64,000 bases of DNA. Origin: Panopea generosa. Its lineage: Eukaryota; Mollusca; Bivalvia; Adapedonta; Hiatellidae. Each line of letters begins with the position of its first letter. The stretch's first letter is position 1. The DNA lies in assembly GCA_029582155.1 (NCBI GenBank), contig CM055895.1:17040787-17104786 (forward strand), read 5' to 3'. Positions 35,588 through 50,104 of the stretch are shown one piece after another. The position numbers and the translations under genes were made by a program. The notes below the pieces were generated by a model. That model did no database searches and was not told the DNA's origin. It saw only the letters and a program-made list of their open reading frames with translations.

Positions 35588-36412
35588 CTAGTGCAGGCAG
35601 TCAGTCAGTTAGGACTGCGAGTGTTAACCTGGATGTTACGGTACGGTTGCCTTCTAGTTCTCACAACAAACACAAAAAAGCACACACACGCAAAAATACA
35701 CGATCCGAGAGTTTTACAATGTAGATTTAAAGTTTAGTTATAATAATAAAAAAACGTACATAAAGCAGGCTATTTGCAACACGTGCGGATCGTTTATCTC
35801 CACATCAACGTTGATCAATATCCTTAATTCAAAAAGGCAAATCAAAGAAGTGTGCATTCTGCGGATAATGTTAAAGTGACGAACGTCGCATATTTGTTTT
35901 GTAAAATTCTGTTATTTTTTCTTTAAAAAATACCAACATAGACCGTGTTATGCATTACAAGAATATTACATTACATTTTACTGAATGAATATTTAATAAC
36001 ATTTTAAAAGTAGATTCATCACAAATTAATGGATGTTTAAATCTTCAAATTTCACGCATATTTTAAGGTTAGAAATGAAAAGACTCGCCTAATATAAGTA
36101 GACATTAGTCGTGGTGTTAAATATTATCAATCCGCAGTGTACTAACTTACCTAATACAACGTGACCCCTTGGAAGTGACATTACAAAAGTGAACACGAGC
36201 CTCTGGAAACCAGATATAGGTATTATGGTACAAAGGTTCACTTGATTTCCTCATAAAATAACCGAGTTAGCTGTTATTAGATGACAAGTGAAAATATAAG
36301 TCTGTTTAAGTGTACATTGTGTCTGACGCGGAGCTAACTATTGTAAGGCCATGGATAATAACGAAATACTAGTATGTGATATAGCGTATGGTGTATTAAG
36401 ATTCCTAAAATG
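35585..36412. other. No gene recognised
   Basis: AT-rich; nothing identified. Confidence 0.4.
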
Positions 36413-36564
36413 CAGTAAAACCTGTGTTAGTGCTCACCTCTATTAATGAACCACTTGTCTAAACAGCCACGTTTTCTATTTACATTTTTTATAATTCTTT
36501 AATATTGTATTAAAGTGTCATTTGGCTCTTTCCATTAATTGACTGCTTTAGACAGATTTGATTA
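36413..36564. mobile_element. TIR element (MITE-like), copy 2
   Basis: CAGTAAAACCTGTGTTAGTG at the left and TTTAGACAGATTTGATTA at the right are degraded inverted ends of the family seen at 24625-24781 and 38806-38983; internal CACCTCTATTAATGAACCAC also matches. Confidence 0.7.
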
Positions 36565-36664
36565 TATTTCTAACAACGCGTTGAAGAAAAAGTATTTGGT
36601 AACAAAACGCAGACATGGGTTCAACATGGCGCTAATTGTTTTGCAAAAAGCTTTATCATGTGCC

Positions 36665-37270
<606 letters not shown>

Positions 37271-37299
37271 ATAATAAGACGTCGTCTCAAGATCATCTA

Positions 37300-37545
37300 C
37301 TTCTAACTACTAAAGTCGTAACTTTAAGTCCCGCTCGTTCCAAAAAAAGTATGTGAGAAAGTTTGCAAGCTACTTGCGGAAGAACTGAGGTTCTACTTAG
37401 ATTCATTCTGAGGTCTTCCTCCACCAACAAAACTGGATATGCCATATATAACCTGACTCAGTCTGAGGTCTTCCTCCACCAACAAAACTGGATATGCCAT
37501 GTATAACCTGAAATGTGTTGAAAATGGCGTTAAATCACATTCCAA
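37300..37545 (+). mobile_element. SINE (family S4) with duplicated 3' segment
   Basis: A possible B-box remnant (AAGTCCCGCTCGTTCC) is followed by the family 3' end: TCTTCCTCCACCAACAAAAC, TGGATATGCCAT, GAAAATGGCGTTAAATCA. About 49 bp around GAGGTCTTCCTCCACCAAC is tandemly duplicated (about 37411-37459 and 37460-37508). Confidence 0.7.
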
Positions 37546-38140
37546 AAAAAAAAAATGGTTTGCTATGAACATACATGTGACAGGACAAGTTAGGAACTTT
37601 ATATACGGTGTAGAAAAAAGAACTGCAGCCTTTATTCATCGACCATTCTTGCAATATCTCTTATATATATTTTTATTTTGGAAAAGATCATTAATTGAGT
37701 TCAAACCACAAAACAGATCAAGTTATGAATAGTTTTATCTAGTTTACAAGGCTTGGCAAACATATAACAGTTTTTATTTTATAGCACTTGCACTTATCAT
37801 GCATTAATAACTTGAGTAGGAGTGAAATTGGATGTCGTGTATATAATATTGCGGTTGCGTTTTATTAAAAAAAAACACCAGTAAAATTAAAAGATAGCAC
37901 GAAGGAAGGTCGTACCGTCATGCGACACACGCTACTGTACCATGATCACGGGCATCATGACCCGGACCCCCTACTTTGATGGCGTGAATGCCATTCAATC
38001 AGTTTTTCTAGATATAAACGTCATTGATAACAAAATTAAAAAATATAATTCATGATTCTGAATTAATTATCTACAAACCAACATGCTAACTATTAAATTT
38101 TGAGGAGTTTGATATAATGAGGCACGCTCAGGCCCAACAC
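37546..38140. other. No gene recognised
   Basis: AT-rich; nothing identified apart from a short A-run near 37542. Confidence 0.35.
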
Positions 38141-38145
38141 ATTCC

Positions 38146-38543
38146 GAACAACCCTCGTACATCGACGTATACATTAAAGTTTAGCCTATATTCAGTAATT
38201 ATTTCAGAACATTCCGACTAGGAACGATATTTCTCCGTCTATAAAGTTAATGTACTCGTGCGTTTGAAAAAGAAACTAGCGTACTGCAAATCGTTACATG
38301 TTCTAAGCAGAATACCGAAAAAGTTTAAAATATGAGGGTTGTTCAAGAATTTCTAACAATGATCTTTTCATTGAAAATCACAAAATGACCAAGGTTAAAA
38401 TTTTACCTAAAATCATTCAACAGAATGTCCGCCGTGTGATATTACCGACGTCCATCTTCCAGGCAACCCCGTAAATCACGTTGGTAGGCAACCGGATTTA
38501 ATACGTCTGACCTGGGTTGCAACGTTTTCGTTCAACTCTCGTA
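38146..38543. mobile_element. Transposon ends with GAGGGTTGTTC-type inverted repeats
   Basis: GAACAACCCTCGTA (38146-38159), TATGAGGGTTGTTC (38331-38344) and GTTCAACTCTCGTA (38530-38543) are variants of one terminal sequence. The pair 38331 and 38530-38543 face each other as TIRs of an element of about 213 bp; 38146-38159 looks like the right end of another copy. A mariner-like origin is an inference from the style of the ends and TA borders. Confidence 0.45.
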
Positions 38544-38805
38544 CTTCGATAATTAGTCCTATAGACCTTTTGTCATAAAATTATTGAATGACCTATTGAT
38601 AAACGTCAACAGATAATCGCAAAGCGTAGTTTTTAAAATGCACGTATATGCCAGAACTTCTATAAGTCCTTGGTATATGAACGCAGTCAAATTATTCCAA
38701 AAACGTAACGTGAACTGTGTGTGTTTGAATATTGTAAAACTAAAGTCGGTCATTTTTTCTATAAATCTCACGATCAGTGTAAAATATATTGTATAAAATC
38801 ATATA

Positions 38806-38983
38806 CAGTTAAACCTGTGTATGTGGCCACCTCTATTAAGCAGCCATTTGTCCAAAGCAGTCACATTTGTCATTTCCCATGTCTATGTTTTCAGAGCAAA
38901 TTAACCTGTTTTAAGCAATCACCTGTCTTAAATGGCCACTTTTGCTCCTTCCCTTGACTGGCTGCTTAAGACAGGTTTGACTG
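38806..38983. mobile_element. TIR element (MITE-like), copy 3
   Basis: Best-preserved copy, 178 bp: starts CAGTTAAACCTGTGTATGTG, ends CTTAAGACAGGTTTGACTG, flanked by TA on both sides. Contains CACCTCTATTAAGCAGCCA and CACCTGTCTTAAATGGCCAC, internal echoes of the terminal sequence. Confidence 0.85.
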
Positions 38984-40260
38984 TAATTTTTATTTGAAGC
39001 CGGGTTTTTTCGTTACATCGAGAGAGTTCCCGTTTTTCGGAAGTATTTACATAACTTGGCGATCGTTGAAATTTTGCATTTGTAAACTCATACGTCCGTT
39101 GCCTGTGTACGCGGCGATATATGTTTCGATTCTCTACATAAGGTAAAATTCAACTGCAATCTATCAATGTAACAACACTGCATTTTCAATTACTTTTTGC
39201 GTTGATCATCGGGTTTTGTAAGTTGGTGAACCCGTTATATAGCAGGGTTCAAACAGGACAGCAGCAAATTATTTGAATCTCGTATTATTTAAACAATGTC
39301 CGCTCAGGCGTATGTGTGCGATTTGATACTGTATTGTTTTTAGATTCGTCAACACGTTCGACATACCCTTTCCTTAACTATCGTGATCGACAGTATCACT
39401 GAGTGAGTACAGCTTTGACACACATTCAACCGTATATCATAAAATCACAGCCAATTTCTGTAACATCTAGGATTCGCTGCACACAAAGGTAATGTTAGCC
39501 GAGGTTGGATAAACTTTGAAGCGTAAAATCATATTATATTCAAAGCGTTATTCAATCTGACAATTTTGTAAAGGATGTTGAAAAGTAAAATTATAGCTGA
39601 ATTTCATAGGATAACAGCATTTTTAACGGTTTTAAAACTTTAAAACTGTTTGATACAAAGGTATGTTTGATGAAAATCAGACTTTGGTTATACATTAAGT
39701 TATTTGATCGTGTAAATAAAATTCCATTTCCTTGGGGGCAAATGTTAAACCACACACCGAACAACAACAAAACAACTTATTTCAGGTCCTTAATAGGAAT
39801 ATAAGTATATAAGTAACGTCCGGCGTCGCGTCCGTACAGTTATGATTTACACGCGTATATTTTTACACCGAAAAGTTCGGTAAATAAATTATTCGCTCGT
39901 TATGTCATTTTGATACTAGCATTTCATTTACTATATCTTGGTTTTATAGTGATGACAAGTAAATTTAAACAAAATGCATTCTATAGAGTTACTGTTGAAC
40001 GTAGCTGTGATATCGGTTATTTTATCTTATACTCTTCTTTTTTTTAGGAATATAATAATAAATTGCCGTTCTATTGGCATTTGATGCCAGATATTTATAT
40101 TAATAATCTAGTTTAAATCCACGAATACATTTGCATATGACATTTAGGATCGTCATGATACCGGCTGTCACCAGCGGTCTTCGTTCTAAACACTCGTTAT
40201 ATTTCACTGTGGAATAATAACTGTATAATAATAAATGTTGATGGAAATAATTAATCTTAC
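38984..40260. other. No gene recognised
   Basis: AT-rich, no repeats or homology noted. Confidence 0.4.
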
Positions 40261-40261
40261 A

Positions 40262-41900
40262 TTGAAACGGCATACTGATGTCGTGTTAGAAATACTGATG
40301 TCGTGTTAGAAATACTGATGTTATGTCGTATTAGATATACAAATGCCGCATTAGATATACTAATTTCGTATAAGAAATACTGATGTCTTGTAAGATACAA
40401 TGATCTCGTATTAGATATACTGATGTCATATTAGAAATACTGATGACATGTCGTATTAGATATACAAAGGCCGCATTAGATATACTAATGTCGTATTAGA
40501 AATACTGATGTCTTGTAAGATACAATGATCTCGTATTAGATATACTGATGTCATATTAGAAATACTGATGTCATATGTCGTATTAGATATACAAATGCTG
40601 CATTAGATATACTAATGGCGTATTAGAAATACTGATGTCATATCATATGTACTATCGTCCAATTAAAATACTAATATCGGATTAGATATACTAATGTTGC
40701 ATTAGATATATTTATGTTGTATTAGAAATACTAATGTCGTATTAGAAATACTGATGTCGTATGAGATACACTGATTTCGGATTAGATATACTAATGTCGC
40801 ATTAGATATAGTAATGTTGTATTAGATAGACTTATGTCGTATTAAATATATTAATGTCGTATTATAAATATAGATGTCGTATAAGAAATAATAATGTCGA
40901 ATAAGATATTAATGTTGTATTGTATATAATACTGTCGTATAAGATATACTAATATTGTATTCAATATTCTAATGTCGAATTAGAAATACTGATGTCGTTT
41001 TAGAAATTCTAATGTCGTATCAGATATTAATATGTTATTTTATATAAACTGATATTGTATTACAAATACTGATGTCATATTAGATATACCGATGTCGTTT
41101 TAGATATACTAATGTGGTATTAGATATACTAATGTCGTATTAAATATACTTATGTTGCATTATATATACAAATGTCGCATACGATAAACTAATGTCGTAT
41201 TAGAAATACTGATGTCTTATTAAATACACTAATGTCGTATTAAATACTGAAATCTTTTGAAATACTGATGTCGTATGCAATACACTGATATCGTATTAGA
41301 TATATTAATTTCAAATTATATATACTTATATCGTATTAGAAATACTAACGTTGTATAAGATATACTAATGGCGTATTAAAATACTAACGTTGTATTATAT
41401 ATACTAATGTCGCATTAGAAATACTAACGTTGTATTATATATAAGTATGTCGTATTAGAAATACTAACGTTGAGTTAGATATACTAATGTCATATCAATC
41501 ATAAAATAAAGTATTGGATATTCTAATGTCGTATTAGAAATACTGATGTCGTATTAGATATTCTAATGTCATATTAAATATACTAATGTCGTATTAGATA
41601 TACTGATGTCGTATTAAATAAACTAAGGTCATATTAGAAATACTGATATCATATTAGAAATGCCAATGTCATGTCGTGTTAGATATACATATGTATTAAT
41701 GCGTATTAGATACACTTATGTTGTATTAGATACACTGATGTCGTATTACATACAGTTATGTCGTATTAGATACAACGATATCGTATAAGTTACACTGATG
41801 CCGTATTAGATATACGAATGTCGTATTATTTACTTGTGTTGTATAAGATTCAATAATATCATATTAGATATACTGATATTATATTATATATACTGATGCC
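40262..41900. repeat. Minisatellite J, diverged left part (20-bp unit)
   Basis: Degenerate copies of AATGTCGTATTAGATATACT with many substitutions and indels, the older flank of the array. Confidence 0.93.
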
Positions 41901-43860
41901 GTATTATATACACTTATGTCGTATTAAATACACTGATGTCGTACTAAATAAATTGATGCCGTACTAGATACATTGATGTCGTACTAGATACACTGATGTC
42001 GTACTACATACACTGATGCCGTATTAGATACATTGATGCCGTACTAGATACACTGATGTCGTACTGTATACACTGATGCCGTATTAGATACACTGATGTC
42101 GTATTAAATACACTGATGTCGTACTAGATACACTGATGCCGCCGTACTTGATACACTGATGTCGTACTAGATACACTGATGTCGTACTGGATACACTGAT
42201 GTCGTATTAGATACACTGATGGCGTATTAAATACACTGATGTCGTACTAGATACACTGATGCCGCCGTACTTGATACACTGATATTGTACTAGATACACT
42301 GATGTCGTACTAGATACACTGATGCCGTATTAGATACACTGATGTCGTACTAGATACAATGATGTCGTATAAGATACACTGATGCCGTACTAGATACACT
42401 GATGTCGTGCTAGATACACTGATGCCGTTTTAGATACACTGATGTCGTACAAGACACACTGATGTCGTACTAGATACACTGATGCCGTACTAGATACATA
42501 GATGCCGTATTAGATACACTGATGTCGTACTAGATACACTGATGTCGTACAAGATACACTGATGCCGTACTAGATACACTGATGTCGTACTAGATACACT
42601 GATGCCGTTTTAGAAACAATGATGTCGTACAAGATACACTGATGCCGTACTAGATACACTGATGTCGTACTAGATACACTGATGTCGTTTTAGATACACT
42701 GATGTCGTACTAGATACACTGATGCCGTACTAGATACACTGATGCCTTATTAGATACACTGATGTCGTACTAGATATACTGATGTCGTACAAGATACACT
42801 GATGTCGTATTAGATACACTGATGGCGTACTAGATACACTGATGTCGTACTAGATACACTGATGCCGTATTAGATACACTGATGTCGTACTAGATACACT
42901 GATGTCGTACTAGATACACTGATGCCGTACTAGATACACTGATATCGTACTAGATACACTGATGCCGTTTTAGATACACTGATGTCGTACAAGATACACT
43001 GATGCCGTACTAGATACACTGATGTCGTACAAGATACACTGATGCCGTACTAGATACACTGATGTCGTACTAGATACACTGATGCCGTTTTAGAATACTG
43101 ATGTCGTACAAGATACACTGATGCCGTACTAGATACACTGATGTCGTACTAGATACACTGATGCCGTTTTAAATACACTGATGTCGTACTAGATACACTG
43201 ATGCCGTACTAGATACATAGATACCGTACTAGATACACTGATGTCGTATAAGATACACTGATGCCGTATTAGATACACTGATGTCGTACTAGATACGTTG
43301 ATGTCGTACTAGATACATTGATGCCGTATTAGATACACTGATGTCGTACTAGATACACTGATGCCGTTTTAGATACATTAATGTCGTACTAGATACACTG
43401 ATGCCGTACTAGATACACTGATGTCGTACTAGATACACTGATGCCGTTTTAGATACACTAATGTCGTACTAGATACACTGATGCCGTACTAGATACATTG
43501 ATGTCGTACTTGATACATTGATGCCGAATTAGATACACTGATGTCGTACTAGATACACTGATGCTGTTCTAGATACACTGATGTCGTACTAGATACACTG
43601 ATGTCGTACTAGATACATTGATGCCGTATAAGATACACTGATGTCGTACTAGATACAATGATGTCGTACTAGATACACTGATGCCGTATAAGATACACTG
43701 ATGTCGTACTAGATATATGATGCCGTACTAGATACATTGATGCCGTACTAGATACACTGATGTCGTACTAGATACACTGATGTTGTATTAGATACGCTGA
43801 TGTCGTACTAGATATATTAATGTCGTATTAAATATACTGGTGTCATATTTTATATAACGT
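41901..43860. repeat. Minisatellite J, homogeneous part (20-bp unit)
   Basis: About 98 nearly identical copies of GATGTCGTACTAGATACACT. Units with GATGTC and GATGCC often alternate, so a 40-bp composite period is visible. Because 20 is not divisible by three and the unit contains TAG, no open frame forms. Confidence 0.96.
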
Positions 43861-45180
43861 GTGCTGTATTATTGGTATTCGTTATAAATGGCGATGTCCG
43901 TGTTGCAAACAGTTTGTTAAACGGACATGTTCAGTTAAGCACTATAATAACCACAATCTACGTAGGTACCATCTATAGACTACCAGTGGTATACACAATG
44001 TATTTTGCATATGCTTTCTTTGGAAGTTTAATAGTTTCATAAGTTTCATAAGTTTCATATCGAAAACCTACACTATACAGAATCTGAAAAGCAGACAAGT
44101 GTCTTTTCATACATATAATTATGTCTGGGGTTGTTATCAGACCATTCTTAAAATTGTTTCATGAATATGCATATCTACACCAGAACGAGGTTAGGAGCAC
44201 GTCGTATCTTACAGCAACACTAGCGTACATAGAGATTACACGGCTATCTCGGATAATAACTGAGATATAAGTCTGACTACATCTGTTAATTTAAATTTGT
44301 TGACAGTTTAATTAATGTAAAGTTCAAAATACAATATTTAATTATTGATTTAAGTAGTTCATAATTTGAAAATTAAGTTTTAATATCATTCAGCATGTGT
44401 ATTTCTAAACTGGTTAAACCGTGTTTTATGATCTGATAACTGAATGTATTTACAAATTCTCAGGGGTGTGGGGGAGGGAGAAAAGGGTCTGCTGTAAATC
44501 AATTCATGCACACCTGACCTGTGTAAACATTCCTGGAGATTAAGGCTAATTAACACCTCTCTTTGAAAGTGATTTAGAAGGGATACAAACCGTCTGTGTA
44601 ATGTCAGGTTCCATGAATATTTGTGCCTTACCGTGTGTACTCATGTAAGTGTCCATTGTCTAGAACACAACAAAACAGTTAACCATTTTATTTTTGTTCA
44701 AATCCTTTTATTCTTTTTTTTATGATAAAACAAAAATAATATGGGGGGAGGGGATATGACATAATAGGGGGTGTATCAGATCACAGAGAAATAATGAAAA
44801 AAGATATAAAATAAAGGCAATTAACGTTTTATTTACTTAATATACATGTTCGAACTCATCTTATTACAAGTATGTCTTAATACAATGTCTACATTTAAAC
44901 AAAGCTTATAATTTACTTTACATATCAGTTGTACAGACAGAAGCAGAGTAGACCCAACTGTTTCGGAAGCTGTTTGTTAGTGTCTGTTAACATGAACATT
45001 GGCATGTGGTCATATAGTGGGAGTAATACATTTTCCAGATTGTCAAGTGCAGTCCTGAAAATATATACTTTACAGGTGTACCAATTTATGGGACTATATT
45101 TTTGACTTTTTTGTGTCTCTGTCATCAGTTTTCCATGTTTTCTCTATGTTCTCCAGCATATCAATATACTTTTGACTGGA
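43861..45180. other. No gene recognised
   Basis: AT-rich. A short GTTTCATAA triplication occurs near 44032-44060. Nothing else identified. Confidence 0.4.
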
Positions 45181-45188
45181 TTGGATTA

Positions 45189-45266
45189 TTCTGGTTTACA
45201 GTGCTGGTTTTATCTTCTGGTTTACAGTGCTGGTTTTATATTCTGGTTTACAGTGCTGGATTTATT
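45189..45266. repeat. Short 25-bp tandem repeat, three copies
   Basis: Three copies with core TTCTGGTTTACAGTGCTGG. Confidence 0.9.
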
Positions 45267-47133
45267 CATACAGTCCATTCCCATCCTATAATGAAAGATA
45301 CAAATATTATTCAATATTCTAAAATATTGACAATAAATTGTTATATATAATGCTCTATTCACATTTCTATAAAATTATATTTAAAAGGCGTAATACGGTA
45401 ACACAAAGTGTTTCACTTCTCTTTCTTCATATAACATAATGTGTTGTTACATGCTGCAGTTTATGCATATATTAAAGAAAAACATAGATGTTTTTAAAGC
45501 TTGTATTTATTTCAAATAAAAATCAATTAATAATAAGATATTTAAAATTCATAACAATAAAAGATATATATGTAAACATGATAACTTACATTGCAATGTT
45601 GTCCACTATCTCGCCTTATTTTGCTTTATACAATTTGTTTATTACACAGGTCCCTTAATAATGTTATGAAAATCAAAGGAAGAATCTGATCTACTATCTG
45701 ATATCTTAAATGTTGTCCAGGTCTCAAAATATCACCCCAAGTTGATATGGGTGTAGCCATTTTCCTATGTAGTTATATAGTCGTCTGCTAATCAGCTGGT
45801 AGTGTGATGAGCTCCTAACCTCGCTTGGATAATGGAATGTCTGGCATGCATATAATTTGAGAGAGGCCTCATTCGTGACATGTTAACCTCTGTTATTTGA
45901 GTTTTCTTGATGCTTTAATTGTGTCTTAAATGACAGCAACGATGTCGGGTTATCTTAATTTCCTAATTTAAATATATAGTATCTAATTAGTCGTGCACTG
46001 TGTCAGCGTTAATTGCATAACACTACTTAATATGCCCATGAACAAAGAAGTGTTCATTTTTTTCATGATTCTACACACGTGAGCGCTGATAATTATCGTT
46101 TTGAAAATCTCATATGTTCGTGTTTATTTTGGTGTGGGGGGAAAGTCTTATATTAATCCAATAATAACAAAATATAAATTGAATCAGCGTTATTTTGCTA
46201 ACTGCTTGATATGCAGTTTTATGTTAAAGTTAACAGTTTCTTGTCCAGATGTGTAAGCTGTCTTTTCAACGTGCTGTTATATGTTCGCGGTGCTCTTCAA
46301 CTGGTGAAAACTTAATAAGTGCTGCTTTGTTTTGTGGAAAGCTATGGAAAATGGACGAATAGTTCAGTTGTAAACATAAAAGTAGTATCATGGCTAATCT
46401 GTCCCAGAACCTGATGGCAGACTCTAGCTGGCTCGTTAATTCGTCTCCGTCTTCCGGAATTCAATTTGAAACTAGCCCTAACCCTAACGTTCAGGAATAA
46501 CACCGTGGCAACGGAAAGTGCTGCGGCATGATGACAACGAAAATTAATCATTGTTATTTCTTATTTTATTGTTCATTCTTTTATTGAAATGACGTTATTG
46601 ATGTATTTGGAACATTTTGAAAGCATTGCTATGTTTAAATTGTGAATATATTATCAAAAAAAATGGATGCTTGGAAATGGGGGATATTACTATATTATTT
46701 GTTAAGTCTACTTTCACTTTGTCGAACAATCTCTTAGATGAAACACGATCCCTAATTTTCTTTTGATGTTTTGTCACTGCAGATGTCACAATAAACTGTA
46801 ATCCTTTTTATTTGATATGTGTCCTTCTTTAAAATATATAGTATTGACTATAGTAAAGAAGGAACATCAATCGTAGGTTCACACCATAACTACCTCCTAT
46901 GTTGAAGTTATATTTACGTTAATAACGAAAGACAAAAAAGGCGAATACCAACCAACTTCTATCTGCTAGAATTATCCATATCTCCATTGGCAGCACGTGA
47001 ATTAGCATACATCATCATCAAAGAGAATACAGGAAGCTGACACGCGTATTAAAATCCTGGTTTAAAGTTTATACATATGTTTCACTAGTGATGAATGAGT
47101 TAATTTTTCACATATCCTATTCAGGACCTTCTT
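45267..47133. other. No gene recognised
   Basis: AT-rich. The minus-strand frames at 46342-46551 and 46595-46789 show no family resemblance. Confidence 0.4.
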
Positions 47134-47145
47134 ATATGCTCCCAT

Positions 47146-47416
47146 ACCGATCCCAGTTAGCTCAGTCGGTAGCGCGCCTGGCTATCAGTCTATGGACTGT
47201 AAATTCGAATCCCCGCCCGTCTCCGTGGTGATTGATTTCCGACATTACGTCGTTCTGGCATTCGTCTCTCGCCGTTGATTCAAGCGGGTAAGTTATCAGT
47301 TACTAGCGGAGATGGCTGTGCTTTAGTACTGGTCAATCTTTCTGGATCCATAGAATGGGTGGTTATCTGTTCTCCCTCGGTGGTATGGATATGCCGCTAA
47401 GTAGTCAAACAAACAA
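47146..47416 (+). mobile_element. tRNA-derived SINE (family S1), copy 3
   Basis: 271 bp. Head CAGTTAGCTCAGTCGGTAGC (A box) and AATTCGAATCCCC (B box); tail AAACAAACAAA. Target duplication ATATGCTCCCAT (47134-47145) and ATATGCTCTCAT (47417-47428), 11 of 12 bases identical. Confidence 0.9.
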
Positions 47417-47428
47417 ATATGCTCTCAT

Positions 47429-49007
47429 TATAAAAAATACATCCGCATAGAATGAAGTATACTTAGAATACATCCATGTATCAAGAGTCAACTCGGGTAT
47501 TAAGTAAATCTTTTGTAGTTATCTTATTTATGTAAACTCTTAATCTTAAATGCTTTTTTTTTTTATATCTAACATGATATAGTCTAAGAGAAGTAAATGT
47601 GTAGATAAAACACTGAGAACAAAACTTATTAGATTATGACTTCTTGCATTGACATTACATTTACTTTAAGTGTTATTTTCACAATGGAATGCTTTTAATG
47701 TGTAAATTATGTCAGTGGCTGTCGGAAAACAGTATTTTAATGTTGACGTTCCCATGGCCACTTATATTTCGGCAGTTGTGTCAAACATCGACACGGCGTA
47801 ACTAAATGACATTAACTGCTTTTTTTCTATAGATACTTACCATCATTTTTAGGTAGTGCAATAACTACTAAATCTAACGTTTGCTGTCTGGCTTTGTCTT
47901 TTACTCACACCTATACCTATTATACCAGAGAAAATATAGCACACAAAAAACAAAAAGACGCTGTAAATGTCTTTGATAGGGCGGGTAAAGTACTTTTAGC
48001 TGTTTAACTTGGCTATATAATTACCAGCTGGGGTGGCCATCATTGGATTTATTTCTGAACATTGTTGATTAATTCATAAATCGCAGATAAGATTGTTAAT
48101 TCTTATCTTTGACAGTTCGGTGTAAGAAATGATAATCTAATGTAAGATGATACGAGTTTAATGAGGCTGGTATCGGGCGATCGTCTAAACACCCACACCG
48201 GCACGGTGCCGGGGGTTTGATGGACGCATACAATGCTCGGTACTTCTCTAACAGTCACGCGATCTTAGCACTAACATAAGCAGCACTGCCGAAGTCTGCG
48301 CAATACTAGACTTGAAAATCTCTTTACTATAATAGACGGGGGGCATATCTCACAAATGTGCGTTGAAAAGAACGTGAAAGGACGATTTTCAAAAATCTTC
48401 ATTAAATTGACTTTATTGGAAAAAAATAAATGTACATGTAAGTACGAAGTATATGAAGCAAAAGCGGTGTTACACGAAAGGAATGCAAGTGAAATACAAT
48501 TAAACACTTCTTTAAACTGTCATACATACACATACGAACGCTACGTATGCTTAAATGAGTATATAAATATAGTTAAATGTAAACGTGTTTTAGTATACGT
48601 TTTGAAATAACGACTGTTCACTAATTCGTGTTTTAATTCTGGTAACGTAGTATAACACCCCATTTTTTATTTCTGCACACTTCCTTTAATTTTATATGCA
48701 ACTCAGTTACAATATTGGCATCTTTCTAATTACAACTGAATTGTGGACAAAGCTATGATATACAACCAGATACCTTATGTTTCATATGATATGTGAATGA
48801 GACAGAGAGACCTTAACACATTTCATAACACTCAATTACCAAATTTAATACTATTTTACAGATCAATCGGAACACTTAACTTGTTTTCGCGTAAGATAAT
48901 CAAAAGCTTAAACTCATTTTCAGTGCGTTTGATACAATAATTCAATATATTTGGTTTGCTTCCTAAAACAAAACGTATTTTTTATAAAATCGTGCAGACA
49001 ATGCACT
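47429..49007. other. No gene recognised
   Basis: AT-rich. At 48170-48290 a GC-richer patch (CACCGGCACGGTGCCGGGGG, with a GGCACGGTGCC palindrome) stands out but has no recognisable function. Overlapping open frames near 48270-48610 on both strands have no family resemblance. Confidence 0.4.
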
Positions 49008-49277
49008 TAATAGTGGTGCAGTTATCGGCTCGCATACAGAACATTTTTGGTTCAATCCCTACTGTGACTAGATATTACGATATTCTTAAAAATGCTTCCT
49101 GTTTTTCTCTCACACAAGCTACTTCTCAGTAAAATGATCGTTCAAGAACTCGGTTGCAGTAAACCGTGACAGGATCATCCCTTGTGAAATCGGCGCTCAT
49201 ACTGTCTTTAATAATGCCGTCTTAATAGTACTGAAAAACTGTAAACAGTGGCGACCAACACCATACACCATAATATC
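49008..49277 (+). mobile_element. tRNA-derived SINE (family S5)
   Basis: Head AGTGGTGCAGTTATCGGCTC (degraded A box) and GGTTCAATCCC (B box), body with GTAAACCGTGACAGGATCAT, 3' end GCGACCAACACCATACACCA. No clear target duplication. Confidence 0.7.
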
Positions 49278-50100
49278 TGACACGTCATATCCGTTATACT
49301 TTTATGTTCAGCGCTACTAGCATATACGCCTCGAATTACACATTTAGTCATACACGAGATTTACTGCAAGCTTCTTTATAAAGGTGATAGGTAATTATTA
49401 AATGGCCAATTAATGGCCATCTGCTTATGATATAAAAAACTCATAAGTAAATGCACAACTAGTGTTACCCATTAGTAAGCGAGACAGACGCTATTGATTT
49501 TTAGGTACGTTTCTCGAAATTGCCGCTATACTATAAACTGTGTTATAGCTTTCTCCGTGTATATCTTTCCAAGCAGACACAATATATGACTGTGAAAACC
49601 ACTTTGCGCCTACTGTTGTGGCAGAGTTGTTAATATCTGGATATACAATTAGTCGCGGTGCCCGTATCGTACTCAGCTGGATTAATGCTGAAAAAAAAAA
49701 TCCCTCAAAGTTCTACTCGTCATATCATTATAATTTAATATGGAGCCGACAATAAACGTGAAATTGGATTTATTATGAATTATTATTTGCAATTGTATCT
49801 TGGTCACTCAGAGTATCGCGTGTGTTAGATAATGCATTCATAAAATTTGTTTAAAGTGTCAGTACTGGTTATATAAAGGGATCTGGCGATACAGTGTTTG
49901 GTGCCGGACAAGAATCTCGAGACTTATTGGAATCGATGCTATTTTACGGAGATGTATTTTCCGATAATTGTGGTAAGTGATATCACATGGGGAAATTAGT
50001 GCGATGTAATTTTTGTAATTGTGATAAAGTACAATTATTTATTTGGAAGGACAATTCGTTACTTTGTGCATATGTATTTAGTATTAATTAGTAGGCATAT
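49278..50100. other. No gene recognised
   Basis: AT-rich; nothing identified. Confidence 0.4.
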
Positions 50101-50104
50101 TCAG

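Noticed and set aside
46480..46496. CCCTAACCCTAAC, telomere-like
   Set aside because: Only about two units; no array.
48170..48290. GC-richer patch with a GGCACGGTGCC palindrome
   Set aside because: No matching RNA family or promoter element could be recognised; recorded only as an oddity.
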